64,000 bases of DNA from Monocercomonoides exilis. Lineage: Eukaryota > Preaxostyla > Oxymonadida > Polymastigidae. Positions within the stretch are counted from its first letter, which is position 1; each line of letters opens with the position of its first letter. A program made the translations under genes and the position numbers. A model generated the notes under the pieces. The model did not search any database. It was not told the DNA's origin and was given only the letters and a program-made list of their open reading frames with translations. Location: positions 1,529,501 through 1,593,500 of the forward strand of contig LSRY02000002.1 in assembly GCA_001643675.2 (NCBI GenBank), read 5' to 3'. Of the stretch, positions 33,458-45,200 are shown one piece after another.

Positions 33458-33712
33458 TGGGTGATTATTTTTGAAATCAAATTTTTTCTTTCAAAATTTT
33501 CGGTTCAAAAATTAATCTTTAATGTTAACCAATAAACAGTGAAAAGTGAAAAAGCTTATTGAAGATAATTTTATTTTTGATGAGGTTAAAATATTTGTTT
33601 TCAAAACAGTATGATAAATTTTGCATTTGATCACAAATCTCTTCTATAAAACTCTTAATCTTTGAAAAATCAACACCCCGAAAAAAGATATGATTACAAA
33701 AATAATCACCCA
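33458..33712. mobile_element. MITE-like element with TGGGTGATTATTTTTG inverted repeats and TA flanks
   Basis: TGGGTGATTATTTTTG at 33458-33473 and its exact reverse complement at 33697-33712 bound 255 bp of AT-rich non-coding DNA. Each end is flanked by TA (33456-33457, 33713-33714), consistent with TA target duplication. Non-autonomous. Confidence 0.65.
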
Positions 33713-33726
33713 TATATAAAAACAAA

Positions 33727-33906
33727 TGGGACAAAATTTTTTCATTTATGAAAAATTCAAAGATTTGTTCCAAACATTTTCTGTAATCGTTTGATTATTA
33801 TACTGTCATTATCGTGCATTCTTAAATATAAAAATATAAAAAAACGAAAAAAATCTTTGAAATAACTGTGTGGAACAAAATTCATAAAACATAAAATTTT
33901 GTCCCA
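33727..33906. mobile_element. Second MITE-like element, TGGGACAAAATTTT inverted repeats
   Basis: TGGGACAAAATTTT (33727-33740) and its exact reverse complement (33893-33906) bound 180 bp. Inner segments also pair imperfectly (TCAAAGATTT with AAATCTTTGA). It lies 14 bp from the previous element. Its ends resemble the TGGGGCAAAATATTT ends of the 28978-29340 element, suggesting one wider family. No clear duplication is seen at the ends. Confidence 0.6.
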
Positions 33907-34231
33907 AATATGCAACCATTGAAAATTAAATGTTTATTATTCTGTTTTTTTTCAAAATGAAAACTTAAATAAAATTACAAAATAACGTTATTTTTTATTC
34001 TTCACAGAAAAGTGATATAAATATGTTTGATTGCAGATAATTTTTATTATTGAGTAATAATAACATAAAAAATGTTTTTCATTTTCGAAATTTTCTAATG
34101 ATATTTTTATAAACAATGATATTTAACTTCAATAGTCTTTTGCATTTTTCATCAATCAACATATATCAATTTGATCTGTACCATTACCAGTCCATATCAA
34201 ATAGTGTCATTTCAAGGAGGTGAGTTTCATA
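33907..34231. promoter_or_regulatory. Upstream region of the CNOT10-like gene
   Basis: This is AT-rich DNA between the repeat pair and the next start codon. AAGGAGGTGAG near 34214 is splice-site-like. An upstream exon for the CNOT10-like gene is possible but I cannot place one. Confidence 0.35.
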
Positions 34232-37200
34232 ATGATTGCACAAACTGCACGCGAACACAACCGTGCAGTTGTCAAGCACTTAATGGACCACATGCATTCA
34301 CCTTACCAAATTATCAATCAATTGCTATGTCTTCTCGAAAATCCAACATTTTCACGCTCACCTTCAAGCGTTTTTCTCAGATACAACTTGGCACTTTTAT
34401 TTTATCAATGTGGACAATACAATAGAGTTGTAACTCTTTTGTCTCCGTGCGTTGGAAGCAAAGATTGCATGACTCTTATTTTTAAGACAAATTGGACTTT
34501 TTGCCTTCAACTCCATCTCCTCCTTCTCGCAGTGCAACTTAAAATAGGAGATGAAGATCAATGCACTTCCTTATTTTCACAAATATCACATTTCCAAAAT
34601 CCAGTTACTCCAGTAGATTCGGAACAATCTCAACACATTTTTTGCTGCCATCGGATCGCAAGATACCTTTTCAGTTGCCTTCATCCGAATATCCATCAAA
34701 TCACTCATCGCGACTTCGATAATATCACATCAATGATTTCTGTAAAATGTAATTCTCAAGCATCACAAAGTCTCCTACCTCTTCTTTTAGCTCGTGAAGC
34801 TTTGATGAATAAAGACTATGTGAAATCACTAACAATATTAAAAGCCTCACTACGAAATGTTTTGCCGCAGCATAGGCAAATGTATCTCAACAATATTGGG
34901 GTGATTCATATGGCTCTTAATCAATATGCAATTGCATCAATATGGTTTTGTCAAGCACTAAATGATAGCGATGAGGTTTACAAATCCAATATTCAAATCT
35001 TTGAAGGGAAAAACATTAAATCAGTAGACTTACAGAAACCGAATCGCCTTTCAGAGGATCAAGACGGAAGTTATTCTCCTCATCTTCGAAATGCATTCAC
35101 AATGGAGTCCTTGTATTCTTCATTCGAAAAAATCAAAACACACCCCCAATTACTGTCTGAAACCCATCGTGGTCTGATTGCGTTTAATCTTGGATGTGCC
35201 CTTCTAATGATGCGACTGTATGAGGAAGCCTTCTTCTGCTTGAAGGAAGCGGTGCTGTGTCTTCCCCGCTCAGCAGAGATTTGGATAAAGCTGTCTGAAT
35301 GCTGCATTATTTCAACAGAGAAAAGGAAAGCCGCAGAAAGGCAAGAACAAGTGCTCAGAGCAGAAGAAATGAGGCGCATGAGGCACAACCAGCTGATGAA
35401 AAGAAAGAAGAATGCGATTTTTCCTGAGAATATTGAACAGAGTGAAGGAGATAAACATAGAAACTTAAAAACTGCTGATAAACATATTTCTTCTTCTTCC
35501 TCTACTTCGTCAGCAACCTCTTCAACATCTTCAACAACAGTCACTCAACCTTCATCTCTTAACCCTTCTCCTCTGGCCTTTACTGATCTTCTTCCAGTGC
35601 CATCAGGAAACATGCATCTTTCCACAGCCGAACAAGAGTATTTGAAGAGCGAAGCGCAACGTGGCTACATTTGCTCAGAAAGCGAAGTGAAGAAAGGAGT
35701 GGGGATTTCTAAACAAGGGCTCCTTCATTACCCTTCTTTTCCACACGAAAGCGCACCATCAAGTAGCCACAATTGTTTCCATTGTTCAGAAAAGCTCGAC
35801 AACTCACCACAAAGCCAGGATCAGCACATGCAACAGATAGAAACAGCATCTTCTCCTGCTCCTCTGCTGACATCTTCTCCACAAGCTTCTTCATCCTTTT
35901 CTGCTCACCTGTCTTCTGATGCTTTTCAGGCATCTGCTTCGACTAACAGCTTTTTCACTGATTTTCTTTCTCACCACCCGTTTTTCGCTCGCCCTTCTTG
36001 TCTTCCTCATTCGTCTGTTTCATTTTCTTCACTTCAAACATCACCAGCTCCTCTTTCTTCATCCCCATCCATCTCATCGGCATCTTCTGCAGCTTCATCA
36101 TCATTATCATTATTTTCTTCTTCTCTGTCTCGCTCCACAGCCACATCTTCATCAGCACACAATTCCTCCTCACCAAACACTTCCTTTTCAGACAGCACAC
36201 TTCCCTCATTAGATGCCCCCTCTCCTCTCTTTCCCTCTGTTCCTGTCTATTCCTTTCCGCTGGGTGCCTACGAGTATTCCCGCTGGCTCTTTGCCACTTC
36301 GATCTTCCCCACAACACACCTGGACCACCCGCAGCACCCGAAGGGGCCTGTTGAGATGAACGAAATCACGCTGAAGGAGCTGAGGGACGCAAAGGACGAA
36401 GAATATAACACCACCACCACCAACAACAAAGAGAATGGTGATGCAAATGCTAAGGAAGAAGGAGAAGAAGACAAAGCAAACAACAAAGACAAAGGCAAAG
36501 AAGAAAAGGATATGGATGATGCTAACAAAACAACAGATGCGCAAGATAGAAGCAACGAAGCTGGAGAAGAGAAAAAGAAAAACAAAAGTGGAAAAGAAAA
36601 AACTGGGCCTGTAGATTCAAGCGATTCCTCCCGAACAGCCTTGTCACCTTCAAATTCACCATCACCTTCTCCATCGACAGCATCTTCATCATCAATAACA
36701 TCAACCACATCCACAACTTCCTCTTCCTCTTCTTCTTCCTTTTCATCCGCATCTTCCAATCATTCCACGCTGTGCAGTCAGTCTGCTCTTCTGTCTGGTG
36801 ACATTTCTCTGTCTTTTGCCTCCGCCTGCCTGGAAACTGCACTCTCGCTCACAGAGCAGAATGTGCTGGAGAAGAAAGACCACTCAAACAGGATCCTTCA
36901 GAACCTCAGAACAATCAGCGAGAAAGGCAAAGGGCTGAACCAGCAGATCCTGAGTCTGGTGACAGAGCTGAAGGAGAAAGAGAAAGAAAAGCAGGCAGCG
37001 AAAAAGGGGAAAGAGAAAGAGAAAGAATCAGACGGGAAAGATGCGAAAGAAGCGGAACAATCACAGGACTCGCCTCTGACATCGCCAGAGCTGATGCAGT
37101 TACAACAACAGCAACAGCAACTGTCCATTCAACAGCAGCACAACCTGACACAATACAACCAGCATCTCCAGAACATCCGGTCGCTTTCTTCTCTTCAATG

Positions 37201-39067
37201 CCATTTGCTCTGTGTATTGGCATATGTGAAGCTCTGTCTGGGAGAAACGCGGCTGGCGCTGATGAAGACAGACGAGGTGCTGTTTGTGGCAGATGCGCTC
37301 GAGGCATCTGCCAATCTCTGCGCTTCAACGGCTCCTGGTTCATCTACCCAACAGCAATCATCATCAACATCTTCTTCTTCCTCTTCCTCAGCAAACACAT
37401 CGGGACCTATGGCTTCTTCTTCTTCCTCATCATCTTCCTCCTCTCCGCTTTCTCTTTCACTTCCACGTGTTCCACTTCCTGTTCGGCTGTTTGCACTTCT
37501 CATTCGTGCAGATGCATTGTCCTGTTTGGGAGATACAGCAAAAGCGCAACAGACGCTGGAAACTGTTGCGAGACTGAACTATCAGAAAAAGTCAAGAAAA
37601 AAGGCAAAAAAGAGAAAAGAACAGGAAAACAAAACAGAAGCCGTTGGAGCTGAAGAACAAAAACGAGATGTTTCTGCAAATGAAAAGATTCTCAATGAAA
37701 AAGCCGAACCGAAGAAGCATCCCAAACAAAAGAATGATCAGAGTCCAATACGTAAAGCGAATGAAGATGCTTCCGCTGACACAGAGAACATCATTGAAAC
37801 ATTAAAGATAACAGATAGAAAAGAAGATTTATGTGCTTTATTGAAGCAGAAGATGCCGACTGTTATGCCCAATGGAAGCACGCTTATTGAAAGAAAGAAG
37901 TTCGAAAGAAACAAGGCGACGAAAGAGAGGCTGAAAATGGAGAAAGAAAACGAATTAATCAAACATTTTACGAGCACAGACTTTGAAGCTGTTGATCCAT
38001 CTGACTTGGAATCTGTTGCATTTGACATATCACCTTCATTTCACTTCTTGTCATCATTTTTGGCTTCTACACCTTTGGCAACAAATACATATGCAAACAC
38101 AAACACAAATTCATGGCAGCAAGCTAGCTTTGTCCGCACAGAAGACCCAAGCTCAGCTTTTTGGTGTTCTGCTGAGCAGCAGACGGGAAGGCTGCGTTCG
38201 CTCACTGAACTCCACGAAGAAACTGTTAGAATCATTCAACAACAGCAGCAGCAACATCAGCAGAAGACAAAGAAGACTCCAAACGAATCTCAGCCGGATG
38301 ACAAAGGCGAAGAAATGAACATTTTCAAACAGCCGATTTTCCCCTCTGAATTGTCGTTTGCTTCTTCCTCTCTGTCTTCTTCTTTGTCAAAATCATCTTC
38401 ACCTGCCCCTCCAACATCTGACTGCTATGCACTTCTTGATCCAAATCTTCCATTTCCCCCAGCTTCTTCAGCACTCACACTTGTCTCTCCTCTGAAGATG
38501 CCTGCAACATCAATCGTGCACAGTAATCTGGATGCTATCAAACTAAACGAGCAAATAAATTCTTCAAGCTTATGCCTTTCAGATCAGAAATCAAAGCGCA
38601 AAATGTCTGAAAAAGATGTTGCCATTGAACTTGGTGATAGAAAAGCACAAAAAAGCTCACTCATTTCTTCAAAATCTGCTTGTCGCGATGAAAAAACACG
38701 TTCTGACATGCGTGCCAAAGGATTTAGTCCTGGTTCATTGACTTCATCACCATCATCTTCGTCGTCGTCTTCTTCTTCTTCAAACAAAAAAGAAAGAGTT
38801 AAGCCTACTCTTCGTTCTCTTCTCTCTTCTGCTTCATTACAAGATACGAATACAGAACTTTCTATGGCTCCCTTCAATCATTTGTCAACCACTTCATCCT
38901 CTTTGCCTAAATCTTTGTCTTCTTCATCAACAATCAACAGCACGCCACATCTTCCTTCCTTTGCCAACTTCACAGATTCGTCATTCCGTCGATGCATAAG
39001 CAAGCGAACACCTTATTCAACTCTTCTTTCTTCTTCTCAGAGACAACTTCCACATCGGTGTCAATAG
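34232..39067 (+). CDS. CNOT10-like TPR subunit of the CCR4-NOT complex, 1611 aa
   Basis: TPR-type repeats align in order with CNOT10, the scaffold subunit that pairs with CNOT11 in the CCR4-NOT deadenylase complex: VFLRYNLALLFYQCGQYNRV (~45-65), RQMYLNNIGVIHMALNQYAI with FCQALND (~215-245), IAFNLGCALLMMRLYEEAFF then CLKEAVLCLPRSAEIWIKLS and ECCI (~315-365). Distal ones are LLCVLAYVKLCLGETRLALM (~990) and RLFALLIRADALSCLGDTAK (~1085). Human CNOT10 is about 740 aa. Here Ser runs, Lys/Glu tracts and a Gln run near residues 955-970 separate the repeats, and a Ser-rich tail extends the C terminus. The ATG at 34232 is the first in frame after an upstream stop. The N-terminal ~90 residues of CNOT10 have no obvious counterpart, so a missing 5' exon is possible. 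The name is from pattern memory. Confidence 0.72.
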   Translation: MIAQTAREHNRAVVKHLMDHMHSPYQIINQLLCLLENPTFSRSPSSVFLRYNLALLFYQCGQYNRVVTLLSPCVGSKDCMTLIFKTNWTFCLQLHLLLLAVQLKIGDEDQCTSLFSQISHFQNPVTPVDSEQSQHIFCCHRIARYLFSCLHPNIHQITHRDFDNITSMISVKCNSQASQSLLPLLLAREALMNKDYVKSLTILKASLRNVLPQHRQMYLNNIGVIHMALNQYAIASIWFCQALNDSDEVYKSNIQIFEGKNIKSVDLQKPNRLSEDQDGSYSPHLRNAFTMESLYSSFEKIKTHPQLLSETHRGLIAFNLGCALLMMRLYEEAFFCLKEAVLCLPRSAEIWIKLSECCIISTEKRKAAERQEQVLRAEEMRRMRHNQLMKRKKNAIFPENIEQSEGDKHRNLKTADKHISSSSSTSSATSSTSSTTVTQPSSLNPSPLAFTDLLPVPSGNMHLSTAEQEYLKSEAQRGYICSESEVKKGVGISKQGLLHYPSFPHESAPSSSHNCFHCSEKLDNSPQSQDQHMQQIETASSPAPLLTSSPQASSSFSAHLSSDAFQASASTNSFFTDFLSHHPFFARPSCLPHSSVSFSSLQTSPAPLSSSPSISSASSAASSSLSLFSSSLSRSTATSSSAHNSSSPNTSFSDSTLPSLDAPSPLFPSVPVYSFPLGAYEYSRWLFATSIFPTTHLDHPQHPKGPVEMNEITLKELRDAKDEEYNTTTTNNKENGDANAKEEGEEDKANNKDKGKEEKDMDDANKTTDAQDRSNEAGEEKKKNKSGKEKTGPVDSSDSSRTALSPSNSPSPSPSTASSSSITSTTSTTSSSSSSSFSSASSNHSTLCSQSALLSGDISLSFASACLETALSLTEQNVLEKKDHSNRILQNLRTISEKGKGLNQQILSLVTELKEKEKEKQAAKKGKEKEKESDGKDAKEAEQSQDSPLTSPELMQLQQQQQQLSIQQQHNLTQYNQHLQNIRSLSSLQCHLLCVLAYVKLCLGETRLALMKTDEVLFVADALEASANLCASTAPGSSTQQQSSSTSSSSSSSANTSGPMASSSSSSSSSSPLSLSLPRVPLPVRLFALLIRADALSCLGDTAKAQQTLETVARLNYQKKSRKKAKKRKEQENKTEAVGAEEQKRDVSANEKILNEKAEPKKHPKQKNDQSPIRKANEDASADTENIIETLKITDRKEDLCALLKQKMPTVMPNGSTLIERKKFERNKATKERLKMEKENELIKHFTSTDFEAVDPSDLESVAFDISPSFHFLSSFLASTPLATNTYANTNTNSWQQASFVRTEDPSSAFWCSAEQQTGRLRSLTELHEETVRIIQQQQQQHQQKTKKTPNESQPDDKGEEMNIFKQPIFPSELSFASSSLSSSLSKSSSPAPPTSDCYALLDPNLPFPPASSALTLVSPLKMPATSIVHSNLDAIKLNEQINSSSLCLSDQKSKRKMSEKDVAIELGDRKAQKSSLISSKSACRDEKTRSDMRAKGFSPGSLTSSPSSSSSSSSSSNKKERVKPTLRSLLSSASLQDTNTELSMAPFNHLSTTSSSLPKSLSSSSTINSTPHLPSFANFTDSSFRRCISKRTPYSTLLSSSQRQLPHRCQ

Positions 39068-41812
39068 CCTTCTTATCATTATGTAATTGTTTTTCTATGA
39101 CATACTGATTTCTGTAATTAGTTTTTTTCTCTTATCTCCTTGAGATTTCTAGCAGCTCTTATAATCCCCCCAAATTTATCATCACTTTTTCTTGTAGTTA
39201 TTTGTGCTTATTGCGTATCTCTTTGTTTATTTCAATTATTTTATTTAATTTTCTTTCCTTTCATTTCATTTTCAATTTTAATCCTATGAAACTGTACTTA
39301 TATTTTTGAATTCATTTTTATTCAATTCATGTTTGAAAATGTTTAGTTGTTCTAACTCGACTATTATTCTCCGTGTGCTTTATTTTAATATATTTTTTTC
39401 ATCACTTAATATCTACGTATAGCTTATACTGTTATACGTGCGTTTTTTTATTTTTGTTTAATTTCTCAAAATATGAAATTGTATTGTAATACTGTTCTGT
39501 TTCATTTTTTCCCACTCATCATCCGTTTGTTCTCATGGCTTGAAATAGATTTTGAATAAAGGCAATATTTTATTTTTTCAATGTTTATTCAATTATTCAT
39601 ATGGACGCCATTTCTTTTTGTGATTTTTTTCTTTTAATTCTTCAGGCCTTGAGTCTTTATTCAATGTTGTTTGTCTAGTAGCACAATAAATGTTTCTGTT
39701 TTAAATGCGTCACACAGGTTAGCTATCTTTCCCTTCTTTGTTGTGGAAGGAGTTGGCTGCACTTTGTTGCTTGCGCGATTTGAAAAAAAAAATATTTCCA
39801 CAATAACTGTTTTTTTGACATTTATCCATTTCACATTTTTATTTATTCTTTTCATTTCTTTCCTGCTCACACACTCACTTTATCGATTTCTTTCCCCTCT
39901 TTAAAAGTCTTCTCAACCCCCAAACTTTCATCAAATTAAAACAAACAATAAAATCTTTGAATCGTCAATTTTTTGTTTTTTTCATTTTTTTTGAAATTTT
40001 AAGAAAAAGCAAACCTCTAAATGATCAACTTACTCAAACCCATTATTAGACACTGTTAAATCACGAAATTTTCACTTTTTTCAGAAGTTGCCTTATTCTC
40101 TACAAACACAAATTAATTTCCACCAAGAATGAAAATCCACGGAAAGGTGCATGACAGGAAGTGGTTAATTATTGTTATTACTTTTTCGAAGTGAAAAGTT
40201 TCACAAATTAAAAGTTAATTGATATATAAATTTGCAAATAGGCGTAATCTGTGAAAGATATCTTCATAAAAAAATCCGAAATCAAACAAAACAGACATTA
40301 ATGTAAAGTCAGAAGGGAAAGATGGCGAAAGAGTCAGCAAACAAAGGAAAACCATTCCAAAAGTCCAAACAAAGACAAATACACCGACACAAGGCAACAT
40401 ATCTTTTGATCATCGAAGCAATGAAATAGCATTCATGTTAAAATGCAGGAAAAATGTTAAAAAATTAAAAAAATACAATGAATATTAATAAAATTTAAGT
40501 AAAATAAAAAAAAAATGCAAGAAAATTAGAAAAAAGCTTGAAATATAACTAGTAATCAACAACAAACCAAACGAACTGCAAAGGAAAGATCCGAGATCAG
40601 TGTGAAGAAAATAAAATTATAAAAATTATCATCATAATAATAATACGTTACAACAACAATAATAATCTAAATAATCAAAATAATAATAATAATAATAATA
40701 GAAATTTGTTCAAAAGTGTGATTAAAAAAAGAAGAATAGAAAGAAATCATAGAAAGTTTCAAAAATTTGAATAATAGGAAAGAAGAAGAAAGAAATTGAT
40801 AATCCTATATTTAGAATTATGTTCAACAAGCTTTAAAAGCATAATTTTTTTTTATTGTTAAAAAAAATAAAAATAATAAAATAAAATACCATCGAGCTAC
40901 AGTGGCATTTACAAACAAAAGGAGAAATATTATGTAACATAAAAAACGTATGCGAAAAAAATAATAATTATTGCAATCAAACGCACAATAAACCTCGCAA
41001 ATGAAAGATGAAAGCACCTAACAACATAAAAGCCCTTGCTTGAAACTAATTCTCATAAGATAATCACAAAATAATTATCAAAAACAAATTGAAAACAAAT
41101 TGTTTTATCCATTTTAATTTGTGAAACTTATACCAAAACATGAATGATACAGACAACACAACTAAAATTGTGAGTCAGAACTATGGTGATTCATTATGAA
41201 GAAGGGCATATGAAAAGAAAACCTAAAAAAAACATGTATCCATTTGAGGTTCATGGACACAGATTCATTAGGTTTCTTTTAAGGTTGTCAAAGTGTTTCA
41301 TGATAAAAAATATAATAATAATAATTAAGATAAAGTTAAATCCGTAATGCTGAGCACCTTAAAAATCGCTTAGCGATCTTTTGCAGCAGACAAAGAAAAT
41401 AAACAAAAAAAAGAAAATAAAGTAAAAAATTCAAAAAAAAAGTGATGCTAATGCTTTTCATAAAAAATAAAAAACTAATCCGACATAGATTCCTACTCAT
41501 GCCATTTATATTGATAAGAAAAGAGCTGTTTTGAGTTGGATTATATCCTTTCTAACTCTATCATTCCTATGACAGCTTTTCAGTTCCTTTCAAACACATT
41601 CGTTTGCGTTTCATTGATTATTTTTAGTCCCCCTTCAATAATTATGCTTCTTTGATTTTTCACGTTTGATGTAATCTTCAGCATCAAAGAAAATCTCGTA
41701 ACTTTTTCATTCAAAAAGAATGATCGTTGAAGCAACTTTATTTCTTGTATAAGATTTAGAAGAAGAAGATAACAGATTATTAACAGATGATACAGATTAG
41801 GATGAGAATTGC
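39068..41812. other. 2.7-kb AT-rich convergent intergenic region
   Basis: This lies between the 3' ends of two convergent genes. I see no supported gene, tRNA or rRNA. It contains AATAAA at 39555-39560, an AAT/ATA-rich stretch around 40620-40700 and a small inverted pair AAAAGAAAACCTAA (41213) / TTAGGTTTCTTTT (41268). A 77-codon frame at about 39671-39904 has no ATG at its start and looks like chance. Confidence 0.45.
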
Positions 41813-42189
41813 TTAAGATTTAGTAAGATTTTTGGAAGGGGGAGAAGGAAGAGAAATTGGATCAGAAGTGTTAGAATTATGAGAAGAAGAAGAAGAAGAA
41901 GCCGAAATAGAGTGCTTTGACTGAGGTGGAGGAGGAGGTAAAGAAAGGTGAGAGAAAGAAGAACGCGAAACACTGTTATCTCCAATTTCTGATGGGATGG
42001 AACGCAAAAACGAAGAAAAAGAGCTCAAAGCAGGTGGCTCTGAAGGAAAAGAAGGCAAAACATAACGTTCTTTCAATGAGGTTGTTTTCTCACAAAGTTT
42101 GTGTTCTCTTTCTGTCAGTGCAGAAGTGGCAGGAGTAGACGGATGTTGAGAAGGAAGCAACGTAGTCAAAGGAAACGAACGGATCGAAG

Positions 42190-42220
<31 letters not shown>

Positions 42221-45200
42221 TGTGGAGGTTGATAATGGAGAAGGCAGGGAAGATGCAGAAACGGTGGAGACAGAAGAAATAGAAGATACAGAAGAAAAAG
42301 TGGGGGTGATCAAACGAGAAGAAATGTGTGAAGATCGAGTGCTTTTGGAAGTTTCTGTATCACTGTCTGTTGAAGAATTATCTTCTTTGGATAAATGTCG
42401 ATGTGACTGTGGTTGTGATTGTGTGTGTGAATGTGAGTGTGAGTGAATGAGTGAGTGTGAGTGTGTGTTAACAGTTGAGTTATGTGAGGATAATGAACCA
42501 GTTGATTCATTTGATTTCTGTGATAACATAACAAATGGTGGTGATTGTGGTGGTGGTGGTGGAGGGAGAGAAAGAGAAGAAAGAAGAGAAGGTAGAAAAG
42601 AAGAAAAAAAAGAAGAAAGAAGATTAGCAACAGAGGAGGATGAAGTGGGGGAAGTGTTAGAAATGGAAGTATTTTGGCAAATTGGACTGAGCTGGTAATT
42701 GCTGTTTGAAATGCAAGTTGGTTGTTTGCCTACCAGATGAGAAGGAGGCGCTGGAGCTGGTGGAAGAAATGAGCAAATACTGTTTGCATTGTTTTGCACA
42801 TTTTCTGAGCATTTCGTATTAACCTGTAAAGATGTCAGTTCTTTTGAAGCATCTGGTTCAGTTGTCTTCGTTATTCCATTTGATAAGTTTAAAGTGATTG
42901 ATTTATTGAATACTTGGTTTCTAAGTTGATAAGAAGAAAAAGGAAGAGGAAGAGTGGGAGGAGGAGGAGGAGGTAGCTGAAGAGACTTATTTTTATCTAA
43001 TATTAAATTGCCTCTACTAACGGGAAATGAAGAAAGGAATGGTAGCGGTGGTGGTGATGATAGATATGGTGATAAAAATTGTGGTGATGGTGTATGTGTT
43101 TGTGGTGATTGTGGTTGTTGTTGCTGTATATATGGGGGAGGTGGAGGTGGAGGTGGAGGAGGAAGTGGCAAGTGCTTGTGAAGTTGACATGATTCGCTGT
43201 TGTTTGACACATGATTCAGAATTTTGTATTCAATTTGAGAAGAACTGACAGATTTCTTCAGTTTCGAAGCCTTCACATCAGAAATGGGTGGAGTCATTGC
43301 TGAAACACAGGACGCAATGCAGCAAGCACACGTTTTCGCTTTACTGCAATTGGATGAAGTATTTTCACTGTCTTCATCTCGCGTTGTTTCAGTCGCAAAT
43401 AAGCTGCTGTCATCATCTGCTTCCCAATCAATGCCCGTTTCAGATGTGAAGTTATGCCGTGACTTCAGCAAATCCTCAGAATGCAATTTGGAGCGTTGCT
43501 TCTCACAATGGATATGTTCCAAGCAAATTGAAGGAGCCGATACAGACTGAGGCAGTTGTGCAGCTTTCGTTTTGATAAAGTCAAAACAAGAACGAGAACT
43601 TGGTATGCCTGTATTGACTGCAGATGCGCTTGTTTCTGAGAGCTTCTTGACTTGGCTGTTAACTTCTTTGGAGGCATTGCCATAACTTTTGTTATCTTCT
43701 TTGTCTTCATTTTTGCCTTCATTCGCAACTTCATCATAATCTGGAAGTTTTCGTTCGTGAGCCTCTTTTTCATCCAAATATTCAGATGAGCAATCTTCCT
43801 TTGTGGAAGAATCTCCCTCTGACACAGACACATCTGTCGCTGTTGAAAGCTCGTCGCTTCTCAGTTTCCGAATGAATTCTGCATTTTCCTGTAAGTATCT
43901 GTCCAATCGCTGATGGTTCCTGCTCGTCTCAGCCTCGTCAATCAGCACACCGCTCTCATCAAACTGGGCACAGCTGCGCACACTCGTCTCATTCTCACTC
44001 TCGCTCTCGCTTTCACTTTCACACCGACTTTCACATTCACTCTCACTTTCGCTTCCATTCTCGCTCTCATCTTCATCATCTCCGATGTTTTTCCTTGATT
44101 TTCCTTTCTTCTTGTTGTGGTTTCCGTACTTTTCCATCGGATATCCCATCCATTTGTCTTCGTCCCTCATAACCACACACACACCTTTGCCGCTATGTCC
44201 TTTGCCCCGCACCCACATTTTGATTGGCATTGACAGAAAAGCAATAACCGATCTCCGATTAGATGGAGAGGCCAATGGATGAGGAATAAAACGAATAGCT
44301 GCTGGCGACTCATCACAACTTAGTCTTGGACACTTGGCGCTGGTTAAGTTACCGTTACGATTGGCAACATTTGGAAGATTGTTGTTGTTGTTGTTGTTGT
44401 TGTTGCTGCTGCTATCTAAAGCATTGTTACGGTTTTTGTTGTTTTTAACTCTTGTGTTCGCTTTATGTGACGGAGGAAGCGATGATTGAGAAGGAGAAGG
44501 AGAAAGAGAGGAAGAGGATGAAGAAAGCGATGAGGATTTGGTTGGTGTCGACTTTGCAGTTTGCTGCAGTAATAGATTCATATTTGTTGATCTTATCCGA
44601 GATGAACTAACAGATGCTGATTCAATGTTCACATCAGAAATCTCTCCAGCAAAGGAAACGGAAGCATTAAATGCGGAAGACGATGCGTAGAAGGAACTAA
44701 TAGAATCATCAACATCGATAGGCGTTTCTGTTATAAATGAATCTGAACGAAGTTCTTTGTATGGAAGAAACTCCGATCCAGTTGAAACAGCTGTATTTGC
44801 CATCTTCTCAGAAAATGCAGATTGAGAAGACATTGAATCTAATGTGAAGTCTGGCTCAATCTCAACCTCAGTGAATAATCCTTCTAAAGGAACATCAGAA
44901 CCAATGCTTGTCTCTTGCTCTGCTTGTATGCAAGACTCTGATGTTACTTCTTTCTCAACTTCCTTTTCCTTTTCCTTTTCTTCTTCTTTTTCGTCGTCTT
45001 CTTCTCCACTTGCATGCCCCAGCATCTCTTCCGAGGTCAAACTGCTTTGCGCCGCTTGCATCGCAATCATCTCAATCGCTTTTCGACTTCCAAGCGCCAT
45101 TTCAGCTTCGACTTTTCTTGCTGTGTTTGCCCTCACCCGCTGCAGCACCACCAGCACAATTGTGACGGTGGCAACCACAACAAAGCCACAAATAGTGCCA

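Noticed and set aside
39671-39904. 77-codon hydrophobic frame in the convergent gap
   Set aside because: It starts at TTG, has an overlapping antisense frame of similar length and is AT-driven.
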